64,000 nt of DNA from Mycocentrospora acerina (Eukaryota > Ascomycota > Dothideomycetes > Pleosporales). Below the pieces are notes generated by a model, which was not told the DNA's origin, ran no database searches, and saw nothing but the letters and a program-made list of their open reading frames with translations. This document shows, piece after piece, positions 44,511-55,319 of this stretch (positions are counted from its first letter, which is position 1; the number at the start of each line of letters is the position of its first letter). The stretch spans positions 124,001 through 188,000 of the forward strand of contig JAKUHH010000150.1 of assembly GCA_022701365.1 (NCBI GenBank). Direction: 5' to 3'. A program made the position numbers and the translations under genes.

Positions 44511-45649
44511 TCAGTCACCGCCACCAACCTCGACCAGTATCTTAACCTGATTGTCCTTGTCATTTATCAGTGCCTTGAACCCCTTCTCTTCCACCTCCGT
44601 CAGCTTGATCCTCTGCGTGATCATGGAGCTCGGCTCCATCTTGCCAGCAGCCAGTGCATCAATAACTTCCTGAAAATCACCTACCTCATATGTCGCCACG
44701 CCTATGTAGGTTCGTTCCTTGAAATTGAAATGATTTGGTGTGATAGTACATTGTTTCTCCCAAATCGCAATATTGACGATACATCCTCGCGCTCGTGTAG
44801 CATGTACAGCCTGATCGAGTGCCGATTGTACTCCCGCGCAATCGAAGACAACGGAGACGCCGCGACCATCCGTGAGTTCACGACACCGCTTAACGAGATC
44901 TTCGGAAACGGGATTGATGACAAAGTCAGCGCCGAATTTCTTGGCGAACTCCTGTCGTCGACGTGATACTTCCGAAACGATTATTCGCTCACAGCCTTTT
45001 GCTTTGAGGGCCAGAATGGTGGATATGCCGATTGGACCGCCGCCGAGGATTAGTACTGTGTCACCGACCTTGTATGGGCTGAGCTTTACGGCATGCCAAC
45101 CAACGGCGAGAGGCTCGACGAGGGCGCCTATTTCGAGGGGAACGTTGGAGGGGAGATGATAGAGAGTAGAAGTGGGCAAGACGATATGGTCAGAGAGACC
45201 GCCGCCCCAGCCTAGTACTGTCAATTGATGTTTTTTTGGGAAGAAGAAATGTAATACGCACCACTCAGTCCCACGAATCCATTGCTCCAGCAGCAGTTGT
45301 GCAGACCTTCCTCGCACGCACCGCAAGTACCATCATAGATGATAGGCTGGACTACCACGCGGTCACCGGGCTTGTAATCCGTTACGCCCTCGCCTACTTC
45401 CTCAATTGTGCCACTGAACTCATGGCCAAAGGTCACTGGGACACTTTCACCTGTTATTGGATGAGGTGTTGTTGGACACAGTCCTGGACCGCCGAGGTAT
45501 TCATGAAGGTCGCTTCCGCAGATTCCTACCCACGCTGGACGGATTTTGACCTGACCGGCCTTTACTTCTGGGACGGGAATCTTCTCGTAGCGCAAGTCAT
45601 GTTGGCCGTGGAATCGAACCGCATTCATAGTCTGCGCAACTGCCGCCAT
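44511..45649 (-). CDS. Zinc-dependent (R,R)-butanediol-type dehydrogenase (medium-chain family)
   Basis: Two exons on the minus strand, 45649-45262 and 45211-44511, give 362 aa. The catalytic zinc motifs (GICGSDLHEY, VTFGHEFSG) and the structural Cys group (GTCGACEEGLHNCC) are in the first exon. The join LSG|WGGGLSDH restores a family motif. The Rossmann motif LILGGGPIGIST, then VVFDCAG, follow. The closest described group is fungal 2,3-butanediol dehydrogenase / sorbitol-like dehydrogenases of the MDR superfamily, acting on vicinal diols or acetoin with NAD(H); the exact substrate cannot be read from sequence. The frame is open upstream of 45649 but the first ATG there is the one used. It is divergent from the ADH6-like gene at 46821. 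Confidence 0.88.
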
Positions 45650-46820
45650 CTTGTGGGATTCAAATCGAAGACCTCGGGACAATTATATGTGATTGCGCTC
45701 TCGATAGCGATCTCGATGTAAAGAAACTTGATATTGTACAGCTGGATAAAAAGGAAGAAATACCTAGCGAAGATAACGCCAGCGAGGGGAGGTCAAGCGT
45801 TTTAAAAAGTAGCAGCCGGTGTCACAAGATACTCTTCATCATCCAGCTTTGTGGCTTCGTTACCACCTCAACCCCTCATTGAGCCCTCACATCCGCGAGA
45901 ATACGACCTCCTCTGCCTGTCATTCGTCTTTACGCGTGCGCGCGACTCTGCTGCAGTCGCGCTAGCTCACGGCTTGCCAGATTCGGCAACCCTCAATCTA
46001 GTCACCCCGCAGTCATTTCGTGGGGTAATACAGCAAGGGCATTAAACAGGGGACATTCTCTCTTTTGCATCTTCCGGATTCGCGAAGTAGACGGCTACGC
46101 ATGGCGGGGTAACGGATGAAAGATTGCTGCGTTGTGCTTAAATGTGGCAGGCATGACGTCAGAGATGCTTGTCAGATGAACGCGGTCAGCAAGCATTGCA
46201 TGAGTAATTCAAGACTGCATTCTGAAAAGCATTACAGAGCAAAGCATATTATGCAGAAGAGATGGAAAGATCAAGACTGTGGAGTCTAGGGGATGAGCGA
46301 GTCGAAAAGATTGTTCGTATTTCCGACCTACTCAATTGTCTGCACGTCATTGGCGAATCATTTCGTTCTCGACACTGAATTTGGTAGACATCACAAATCC
46401 TCCGAGACGCTTCGATTCTAGAACAGACTATCGACCAACGGCGCATTCTCGATACCGCAATGAACACGATATGGCCAGGGCTCAAAAAGACGATGGCAGA
46501 TCGCGTCGATGTCACACTATCGAAGCCCACGTCGTTGACGCGTTGGTGACGATGGGAGAAGACATGTATGCGCCAACCCACAATCAGAGGCCGAAACTGC
46601 CCAATTGGGCACAGTTCACGAGACAAATATTGCTACTGGTATTTTGATGACCTCACTGACGGAATTCAGTGAGCCGCTTTTATGGAGCCCGAGATGGGAC
46701 TTCAAATATGCTCGCCCGCCCCCTTCATCTATCCCTCAAACCACAGTCTTGCTACAATCAAATACTTGAATCTCGATTTCTATTTCTATTCAGTCTCGAT
46801 CACCCAACATAAAACTCACA
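45650..46820. other. Divergent intergenic region between two alcohol dehydrogenases
   Basis: About 1.2 kb that should contain the promoters of both divergent MDR genes. Open frames here lack family motifs. No repeat stands out. Confidence 0.55.
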
Positions 46821-48015
46821 ATGCCTTACCCTGAGACTACCGACGCGTTTGCTGTCACTGACATCAAGAATTGGAGTACTTTCAAGCGCCAGGAAGTAGG
46901 TTGAACGCAGATGAGGTGTAATGATTAATGTACTGACCCTTCAATTAGCTGCCTTTGAAGAAGTTTGAAGAATACGATGTCGATATCGCCATTGACGCCT
47001 GCGGTGTCTGCGCCTCCGATGTCCATACAATCACTGGTGGGTGGGGTGAAGACATCTCCCTCCCTCTTTGCGTAGGCCACGAGGTCATCGGCAAGGTCGT
47101 TAAGGTCGGCTCCAAAGTCACAAAGTTTCAGAAGGGTGACAGAGTCGGCGTTGGCGCGCAAATAGGAGCCGATCTTACTTGCAACAACTGCAAGGCTGAT
47201 CAGGAGAACTATTGCCCCAACCAAATCGACACATATGGTGCTAAGCATCCCGATGGCACTGTTTCCCAGGGTGGTTTCTCCAGCCATATCCGCGCACATG
47301 AATACTTCACATTCAAAATCCCCGACAACATTGACGACGCGATTGCCGCTCCTATGCTTTGCGCCGGTCTTACCACATTCTCTCCTCTCAAGAGGCTAGG
47401 GACTGGTCCTGGCAAGAAGGTTGCTATTGTTGGATTGTAGGTCATCTCACAACGACTAACTAGGTTCAATCGCTGACCACATCTAGGGGTGGTCTCGGTC
47501 ACTTTGGTGTTCTGTGGGCTAAGGCTCTCGGCGCAGAGGTCTCTGTCATCTCGCACTCCCCCAGCAAGAAGGAAGACGCAATCAAGCTCGGCGCGAAGAA
47601 TTTCATTGTGACTAATGAGGAGAAGTGGGCTGAGCCATGGAAATTCACATTCGACATAATCTTGAACTGTGCAGACGCAACTGATAAGTTCAACATGTCC
47701 GATTACTTCTCCGTCTTGAAGGTCAATGGTACCTTCCACATGGTTGGCTTGCCAGATAACCCGCTCCCCAAGATGATGGCTCAGGATTTCGCGCCCAACG
47801 GTTGCTACATCGGTGCATCGCACATCGGCAACAGGTCTGAGATGGAGGAGATGTTGGAGTTGGCGTCAAAGCAGAATATCAAGAGCTGGGTCGAGACGAT
47901 CAAGATTAGCGAGGCAGGTTGTAAGGAGGCTGTTGAACGTGTGTACAAGAACGACAATGTGCGATTCAGGCTTACTCTGACCAACTTTGATGATGTGTTT
48001 GGAAAGAGGTCGTAG
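46821..48015 (+). CDS. ADH6: NADP-dependent alcohol dehydrogenase, ADH6/cinnamyl-alcohol type
   Basis: Three exons, 46821-46895, 46949-47436 and 47487-48015, give 363 aa. Motifs follow yeast Adh6 in order: IDACGVCASDVHTITGGWG (catalytic zinc Cys), VGHEVIGKV, GVGAQIGADLTCNNC..NYC (structural zinc loop), SQGGFSSHIRAHEYF, MLCAGLTTFSPL, VAIVGLGGLGHFGV (Rossmann), and the end VRFRLTLTNFDDVF. Adh6-type enzymes are NADPH-dependent, broad-range reductases for cinnamyl, aliphatic and aromatic aldehydes (fusel and lignin-derived aldehyde detoxification). In the structural zinc loop the first of the four usual Cys is Asp (AD-L-T-C); I recall this from other filamentous-fungal homologues, but cannot check it here. 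The splice join TT|G restores the Leu-Gly-Gly-Leu-Gly motif exactly. Confidence 0.92.
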
Positions 48016-48343
48016 AGGGCAGTTAATAATTGGTCCACGACCTGTGGGCGGATGAAAGTTTAATGATTACCAACGATAAATGAAATTTTACCCATGATTC
48101 CACTCTTTGCTAATGAGAGCAGTTGAACATGCATCTAGGTGATCGATCATTTGTGTTGTGTTCCCAAGGACCCCTTTGACGCAGTACTCTCATTCTCCCC
48201 GCCATGCACGGGCCGATCACGACACGTCGAACCTGCCCCCGCTAACTCTCGACGCGACGCGTCCTGTCACTTGTCGACTCTCCAGCTCACATCTCACACC
48301 ACTTTTACACCACGCTACACTCTTTCACACGACGCTACATAAA
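48016..48343. other. Intergenic, promoter of CTF8
   Basis: The 3' flank of the ADH6-like gene and a CAC/TC-rich leader before CTF8; nothing else seen. Confidence 0.65.
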
Positions 48344-48811
48344 ATGCCAACAATACCCCTCCACCTCCCCTCTAGCGCCCCTTCCACAACCATCAATCCC
48401 CTTCCCCCACTCCTCCACACCCCCTCTGGCCTCGCCCTCCTCGAACTCCAAGGCACAATCCAATTTCCACCGCCGCCCGCCTCGTCCCCCGACCCATCCA
48501 CCCGCATTGGCAAGCTAGCGTTTCCACTTTACAACCCGCTACTCAACGACCCAAGCGACACAAAGTGGATGAAGCGCGTGTATTTCTATGTGGGCAACAA
48601 CCAGCGTATGGCGGGGGAGTGCAAGAAATTAGCGAAGCCGTTTGCAGTTGTGAGGAAAAGGGAGAGGAGTGGGGATGTAGACATGGATAGGGCGGGTGAG
48701 GACGAAGAAACGGGCGAAGGCGAGGAACTAGAGATTGTGGAGGTGGTGAGGTTCAAGATTGTGTTTTCCTCGAGGCCGGAACCTGTTGGGAGGGGGGAAG
48801 AGGGGGGCTGA
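48344..48811 (+). CDS. CTF8: Chromosome transmission fidelity protein 8 (alternative RFC clamp loader subunit)
   Basis: A single exon of 155 aa. The core motif order GLALLELQGTIQFP, IGKLAFPL, KWMKRVYFYVGNNQRMAGECKKLAKPFAVVRK and the final beta strand VVRFKIVFSSRPEP is that of Ctf8. Between them lies an acidic insert (about 115-135), common in fungal Ctf8. Ctf8 joins Dcc1 and Ctf18 in the alternative clamp loader Ctf18-RFC, which loads or unloads PCNA and supports sister-chromatid cohesion at replication forks. The start is the first ATG of the conserved frame; the upstream open extension has no earlier ATG and is Pro/Thr-rich, as expected of leader sequence. Confidence 0.9.
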   Translation: MPTIPLHLPSSAPSTTINPLPPLLHTPSGLALLELQGTIQFPPPPASSPDPSTRIGKLAFPLYNPLLNDPSDTKWMKRVYFYVGNNQRMAGECKKLAKPFAVVRKRERSGDVDMDRAGEDEETGEGEELEIVEVVRFKIVFSSRPEPVGRGEEGG

Positions 48812-49130
48812 GAATTCTAGGAATGGATGCCAGAGGATAAACTGAGAATAAACGATGTGTTAGTGTGGCGAGGAGATTGATGCATGACGAAGCTTTGAGG
48901 TGTGCAATGGGACATTGCAATGGCGCAGAATAAGATCCTTGTGTGATCAGGAAACAGCGTCTTCGTCTGTCAAGATGATCAACAGTGGGTCTGAAATTGC
49001 TCGGGGACGAGGATATAGTGCATTCACTGCCTTCATTGCATTCACAGTGGACTGAGGAGGTTTGGTTAACAAGAGATGGGGTGTAGCACGTAACAAGAAA
49101 GTGCGGGTGTGCGACTGCTTCTCTATTGTC
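48812..49130. other. Convergent intergenic region
   Basis: The 3' flanks of CTF8 and the short-chain dehydrogenase gene; no further feature. Confidence 0.7.
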
Positions 49131-50000
49131 CTAAAACTTCTCACACGCTGGCCGCATATCAAGTTCATGCGTCCAAAGACATGGCTTCTGATTATGCAGC
49201 CAAAGATACGTCTCTCCTACAGCGTCGGCACTCATCTTCTTCCCTACCTTCTGGTCTTGACCATCTTCGTCTGCAATGCCACCATTGGCAATTGTGTGCA
49301 CGACGTGTACACCTTTCTCGCTCATCTCTCGAGCCAGCGTTTGAGCAAGCTGACGGACTGAAGCGCGTCCTGCACCGTAGGCAGCGAACTGTGCGCTGCA
49401 GCGAAGCGCTCCAAGGGTGCCGGTGAATATGAGGGTCTAATAAATTGTTAGCTACAGCCAATATGATAAGTAGTCTTCAACTGACTCCTTTCTTCGACCC
49501 TCCATCAGCCAAAGGCGTTTCGCCGTGGTCTTCGAAAAACCGCTTGAGACTCTCTTGGGAGAATGTGAACGCTCCGCCGACATAACTTTCAAGGCTTTCC
49601 TCAAAGTCTTCCCTTGTCTCCTCTAAAAATGGTTTCTTGCTTGAGTGCTTCACGCTGTAGACAGCCATTTCCAATTTCAAGCCCTTGAAACTCTGATGCG
49701 CCTTAATATCCTGGAAGGCTTTCTCGAGCGATGCCTTTGAGGTATCTGTTGGAAAAGCCTCGAGAACAGCATCAGGATTTGCTTCGTGGACTTTTGAGAT
49801 GACCGAGTTGAGCGATTCAGGGCGGCGGGCGAGAAGAGCGACTGCGAGGTTCCCGTGGGTAGTGGAAGAAAGGATTCTAGCGATTCCTGTTCCCTGTGTA
49901 CGAAATGTCAGCTTTTTCGAGTATTTGAGAGGTGAACATTGATAAAACTAACTGTATTGGGACCTGCTCCAATGAGAATGGCGAGACCAGATGGAGGCAT
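49131..50000 (-). CDS. Atypical short-chain dehydrogenase/reductase
   Basis: Three exons on the minus strand, 50000-49953, 49893-49486 and 49436-49131, give 253 aa. The N-terminal nucleotide-binding motif is ILIGAGPNT|GTGIARIL, the second beta strand ends in LLARRPESL, and LKLEMAVYSV corresponds to the strand that normally carries NNAG (here AVYSV). The active-site strand TLIFTGTLGAL leads to YGAGRASVRQLAQTLARE: Tyr is kept but the following catalytic Lys of YxxxK is Arg. It belongs to a divergent group of fungal SDRs whose substrates are unknown to me. Introns have GTTAGT and GTCAGT donors, and both joins are in phase 0 and restore motifs. It lies at the border of the gene-free island to the right. 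Confidence 0.8.
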
Positions 50001-53000
50001 CTTGGGAAAAATTTAGAGACTTAAATTGTCGACTTTTTGCGGAAATATAAGGTGCCTACGTAAAATACATATGTCAATCATGAAGGAAGACATGCGAATT
50101 AATAGTATATGACGATCAGTGCTCATCAAGAAACTATTGCATCATCAACCAAGCTACACGTACATGGGTGAATTATTCCCGGTCAATCAACAAGTATGCT
50201 AACTACGTCATCAAAATTTAATAAAAAAATCTAACACACGATGTCTTTTTTGTCATAAGCTTAAATTCTAGAGCTGACGGGTTTTAGGACTGAGAGGCTG
50301 ACCAAATCTTTGTTTATTCCATCCTAACCTTGGATCCGCGACGTATCGACATTGTTTTCAAACTAACTGTCATCTTCGATCGTTCGTAAATATCTGGCTA
50401 TACATATATAAGTTTTTTGGGACAAAAAATGTATCCACTTGCACGCAAAATTTGCAGAGAAGCACTCAGCGGGTCTATAGCACGCTTGGCCATACCATCA
50501 CCGTCCGTTGTGGTGTAGGCACAGAGGAAACATGAAGTTTGAAATCCTATACTGTATTGCCAAAACTCGTACCAGAATCTGGAGTGTCGTCGTTGCTGAA
50601 TTCATTTTACTGAGAGGCTTCTGTGCCCAGTGTCAGCTTCGTCCAATACCTCAACATTTTTGTATGACTGTCAATAGTACCAACCAAACCAGTGAGGTCG
50701 CAGTCATAATGTATAGATGATGGCTCGTATCGATGATAAGGCAACCTATAGTTACTGGGGTTGGTCATAGTACTTATATTGAATGAGATTTTAAGCATGA
50801 TTACTCTATTTAATGACGCTAGTTCAGGCACCCGCTTATTCGGATAGCTCATCTGTTCTGGTTGCGATTTTGCACAAGGCCCATGACCATCTGTACGAGA
50901 AATTAAATTCGTTATCAATTGAGCTAAAGGTTCGAAAAAATTAATGAAAAAGATTCAGCCAGTATAAGTAAATAATTAAACCCTTCTATGAGTAATCTGG
51001 CTTCCTTAGTGATTGCAACACATGTCAGAGCGCTTGTTGCAAGTATCAGAGGTGAATCCTATTACTAAATCCGAAGCATGTTTATAAGTAAGAAGTCAAG
51101 TGAGGCCAATCTCAAGTCAAAGCAAGATTCATTTGCGGCCAATATAGGTTAAGTAATCTAATCCAATTGTTCATAGGCATTGTGTCTAATATACGAATTT
51201 TTACATCCATCATGCCCCAAAATGAATTATATTTCGAGGAATTAGTGAGCAGAACGAGTTCGCTCCTGACACCGTTCCCGAGTATAGTACATTCTAATGG
51301 CTTTATATGCTCATCTAACCCATCGCATGTGGTATCCCAATCTCTACTAATAACACACACCTTTTTCCCAATTTCATGCCTCGCATGTCAGGGCCAGCAA
51401 TTTGTGTTAAGCTGCCAGACCAAATCCTTTCAATTGATTGCGCAAGTACAATTTAAATTTTGCATTTTCTCAAAATATTTGCAAGTCAAGATACTTGGCG
51501 ATGACAGTGCAAGTATTTCACTAACACTAGTTCCCGCTTTAACTTCCCAAATGTTAAATAGTCGCTATAGTTTCGAATTTCAAGTTTTGTATTCGACCCA
51601 AACCTGAGTTTCCGCGCTTAGCTTTTCTTTTTTAGCTGGAGATGTATTTTCGAGTCATGCAGAAAGAGAGGTAGTTCAACTAAGCAGTAAACAGCCACGT
51701 TATCCACGTGGTTTTAAAATCGAACGCCACGAATGCAAGGGGTAAAACTAGAGCTCAAAACACCATGTCGGGCCGGTTGACCGTAAGTCTCTCTACTCTT
51801 TTCTCTCGTTAGTGGAGAGCTCGGAGTTTGCCGAGGTGTATCTCACACTGAAGTGGTGACTTTGGCGTAAATTTCTCGCTAACGGTGTAAGAATGTGAAC
51901 GTTGCTTAGACCACACCGCAGGACTTGGCATTTTTTCACTCTAAATATATTGAAATGTGTACAAGTCTAAAGTTAGCAATTGTTGCCTTGTCTAATACTG
52001 GGCGGTCACGCTATACGGGAGGGTATACGAACCATCATTTTCGGCTTTCGAGGTCTCTTCAACTGGGCTTAAGGCATCAATTTGCAGAACCGAATACGGA
52101 CAAAAATTGATATGGAAAAAGATGAGATCACTTACGAGTCTTGTAGGTTCAACTTGGACATCTACATCGCGCCATTTAAACGCCTAGCCCGTAATCGTGT
52201 GGAGTTGATGCACGAATCCATTCTTCATTCATGATCAGGTTAACAGAGTATCTACGGCTATATTCGAAATTCCTTTTCTGTATCTGCTTAGATAGCAAGC
52301 GCTTGGATTATCGGGAGTTCTAGGTCATCTCGCCACTGGGTTGTTATCTGATCACATCATAAGCGCCGGACGAATACCCAATGCATTGTGAGTGCATTTC
52401 TATGTTAGCCCGGCCGGTGATTGGGTAGCCTTGAAATAGAGTAGTACCAATTGGGTTTGGCTAGAAACATCTGAGCATCAGGCAAATTCTAACGTACATC
52501 GCACCATTAGCTTAGGCATAGCTCCGCGGCAACCGCTAAGCACCAGTTGTGTGGATACGGTGCGGCTATCGCGCACATCATAAGGCGTCGCATGCGCCGG
52601 CGGCTTAACATTGACGTCTCGGGCGCAATGCGCGTAGGTAGGCAGGTAGGCCACGGGAACGCAGATTTTAGTGCCGTGTTTCGTAACCTTCAAGTCTTCA
52701 ATATTTCTTCTTTCATTGACCATCAGCTACTAGATTCAAGCGATTCTCGATATGGATAGCTTTGCTTTAGTATCAAAGTGCGCCGTTGAAAGCATTCTCA
52801 TGCGCCGGGGCTGAGAGGAGAAGAGTGGGGCTTCCAGTTATATGTCTCCATAGCCGTCGTTCATGGCTCAGCCCCAACAAACCTGTGACTGTTCCGTTCA
52901 TTCACTTTCTTCGAAGCGACCCTGGATCGCTGATCTTCGCTAAGATCTCGTGTCGTTCTGAGATGCATGGCCTATGGCTTTTTTTGCAAAGCATTCTTGA

Positions 53001-55319
53001 GATCGGAGCAGGCGAACACTTGTACGCTTGCATCTGTGCCGTGTCTTGATACATGTAGCCCGAGACGAATTCGGTATAGTGAACAAAGAAGGCACCACTG
53101 GTCCCCGGCAGCAGTGCCATACACCAACTCCAAGTGTTAGTTGCTACGTTGGAAGCTAAGTAAGAAGCAGCCGCCAGGCCAAGGCCTCATGTATCCATTT
53201 TGCGGGAGTATACAGCCGTAAAGAGAAGGTGATTGTCGTTTAAAACAGCCAAGAAGGGCAAAGAAGGTGGCGGCGTGGCACAAGCTGACCCTACTCAGCC
53301 TCCTATTTACGTGTTTTTAACGGTGACCTTTGTTTCGATGTGGTTGCACACAAGGGGGTTTTCGCCGAGGTCGATCAACGGCGATTCAGTGTTATGGGGT
53401 CTCTCGGTGAATTAATGCCGCCATCGTTCCGTCCAGAACGTCTGTCAGTTGGATGCACAGACCAAAATCACAACGGGATTGCCGCTACGACTCGAACAAG
53501 ATGTGTCGTCGAGTAGCTATATGCGAGCGAAGGATTGAGCACATGCAAACATAGCCGAAGACAGGGTTGAATGTCCTTGTTACAGAAAGGAGTTTAGTGG
53601 ATCCACCTCTCAACGCAGTCAGACTGATGCAAGACGGATGCCTGCCACTTTATCTCTCCAAATCAGTCAGATGATGAAGTTTGGGATGTCTAATGACTGT
53701 TTTGTCACAAAGTGAGGCGCCATTCTAGGCATGGCAATCTCCAACTCGACCCAAATGAACGATTTGCGCTACACTTTTCAACTCCGGCATACTACTCCGA
53801 CGAATGGAGACTATCGATAGTGCGTAGAGTCCAGAAACGTCTTTTTAGCCAAGTACCGACTATCCTAACGCGTTCCTTAATTTTGAAACCAGATTCCACT
53901 CAATCTGGTATGTTGTCTCAGCGCTACGGGGGTCGCCAGAGTTTCGCTTCAAAGCCTAGAGGTTTAGGTTTCAAGGGTCCAAGAGCAAACACTGTTGAAT
54001 CCCTGGAGCGATTACAAAGACGATTTATCACGGCGAGAAATGCAGCAAATCAAATTTCTAGAAATTTTCTTTTACACCCCTGGCAGGTCCATGGGTGGGA
54101 CCCTGATAGCTCCAGGCGATTTGGATGATACGTAACCCTCTCTTAGACTCGCCAATCGGGACCAAATATGTCGGTAGGCTGCTCCCCAGCGGTTCAGGTC
54201 TGGTGACGTACTCCATGGCGTATCAGCTTAGAAAAGAGCTTTGGCAGTTACCTGAGCTAAGCAGGGGTATACAATCCATCATCGATCGTAAACATCCACC
54301 ACGCGACGTGAGTCCGGCTTAAGTTGCCCGGACCGTCTTATCGCATGAGATTCCGGTGAAAACGTGACATGACATTAGGTGAGATAGTTTTGATGAGAAG
54401 AGGCTACTCTTTCCAGTGTTCTAGATTCTACATGACAAGCCGTCCAAGAAACGTCCGTATAACATGGCACAAGGCTCAAAGCAAATCCCAATACTCATCC
54501 TTGTAGAGCTTTATGCATAAGTGTTCTCATAAGAACGGATATGCAAGCCAAAAAAGCAGGTTGGCTGAAGTAAAACCAAAGCAACGAATTCCGGGTTACA
54601 GGCGTTATCACGAGCATACGAGATGCAAGGCATGATCGGTTACGACTTCTCGGAGAAGGCCGAGGATTGGTGGGATCTCACAAGGCTGATACTGATGTCG
54701 ATATTAATGCTGATGCTGATGCTGATGCCGATGTTGATACTGATGCTGATGCAGGACGTAGATCGCAGCGTTGGGCAAACAGATGCAGCACATCAGAGCT
54801 GACATGCATTGCTCATGGGACCCGTGACTCAAGTACTGCCTTTGCACTACGGAAGTGAGCAATGGATACTTAGGAGTGAATGGGCGCCGGAAGGCTAGTG
54901 CCGGCCATGTGGCAAAGCTTAGGTGTGTCCCACTGCGCCTATTCGTATCCATGCTCGTGGACCCCAATTCCAAGAAAGATTTGGTGAAGGATGAAGCGAG
55001 GCTGCATGTTACATGACGGGTATGGGCAACCGGGACCCACTTCACGATCTCCCGCTGCGCCTAAGCCACAGGTTGCTGCGCTCCTTGTCGGTTGTTCAAC
55101 GTGCGCGGATGGTTGTCTGCGGCTACGTTCGCATTCGTTTTCCATTGAACCTGTCACCCTCATAAGCTTTGTCGACATCTCCAGCTCTTCATAACCTTTA
55201 AAGGACAACCTTTTTCTTCTCAAACTCACCCCTTCGACTAACAGAAAGTTGACCAAAGTGACTTCATATTGCTATCGTCAGAACCAACAACAACGCGATT
55301 CGGAGGCCCGTATTCAAAC
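50001..55319. other. Gene-free island, 5.3 kb, possible relics
   Basis: No gene with recognisable family motifs. The left half (about 50050-52500) is visibly richer in A/T than the gene-dense flanks; the right half is closer to normal. Short pieces look gene-like: an ATG plus donor at 51765-51782 that can be joined to an open stretch at 51910-52110, a hydrophobic possible exon at about 52297-52383, and a 138-codon frame at 53712-54128 without ATG. None can be assembled into a known protein. No terminal repeats, target duplications or transposase motifs were found. It may be a decayed gene cluster or transposon debris. Confidence 0.45.
54685..54752. repeat. GATGCT hexamer tandem repeat
   Basis: GATGCT/GATGTC/GATACT hexamers, about eleven units with point differences. 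The plus strand would encode Asp-Ala repeats, but the surrounding frame is short and is probably not a gene. Confidence 0.85.

Noticed and set aside
45650..45682. Longer N-terminus for the butanediol-type dehydrogenase
   Set aside because: The extension begins with TTG and has no ATG; the ATG at 45649 gives the usual family start.
45683..46650. Open frames between the two alcohol dehydrogenases
   Set aside because: About 60-125 codons, overlapping on both strands, with no recognisable similarity; treated as promoter DNA.
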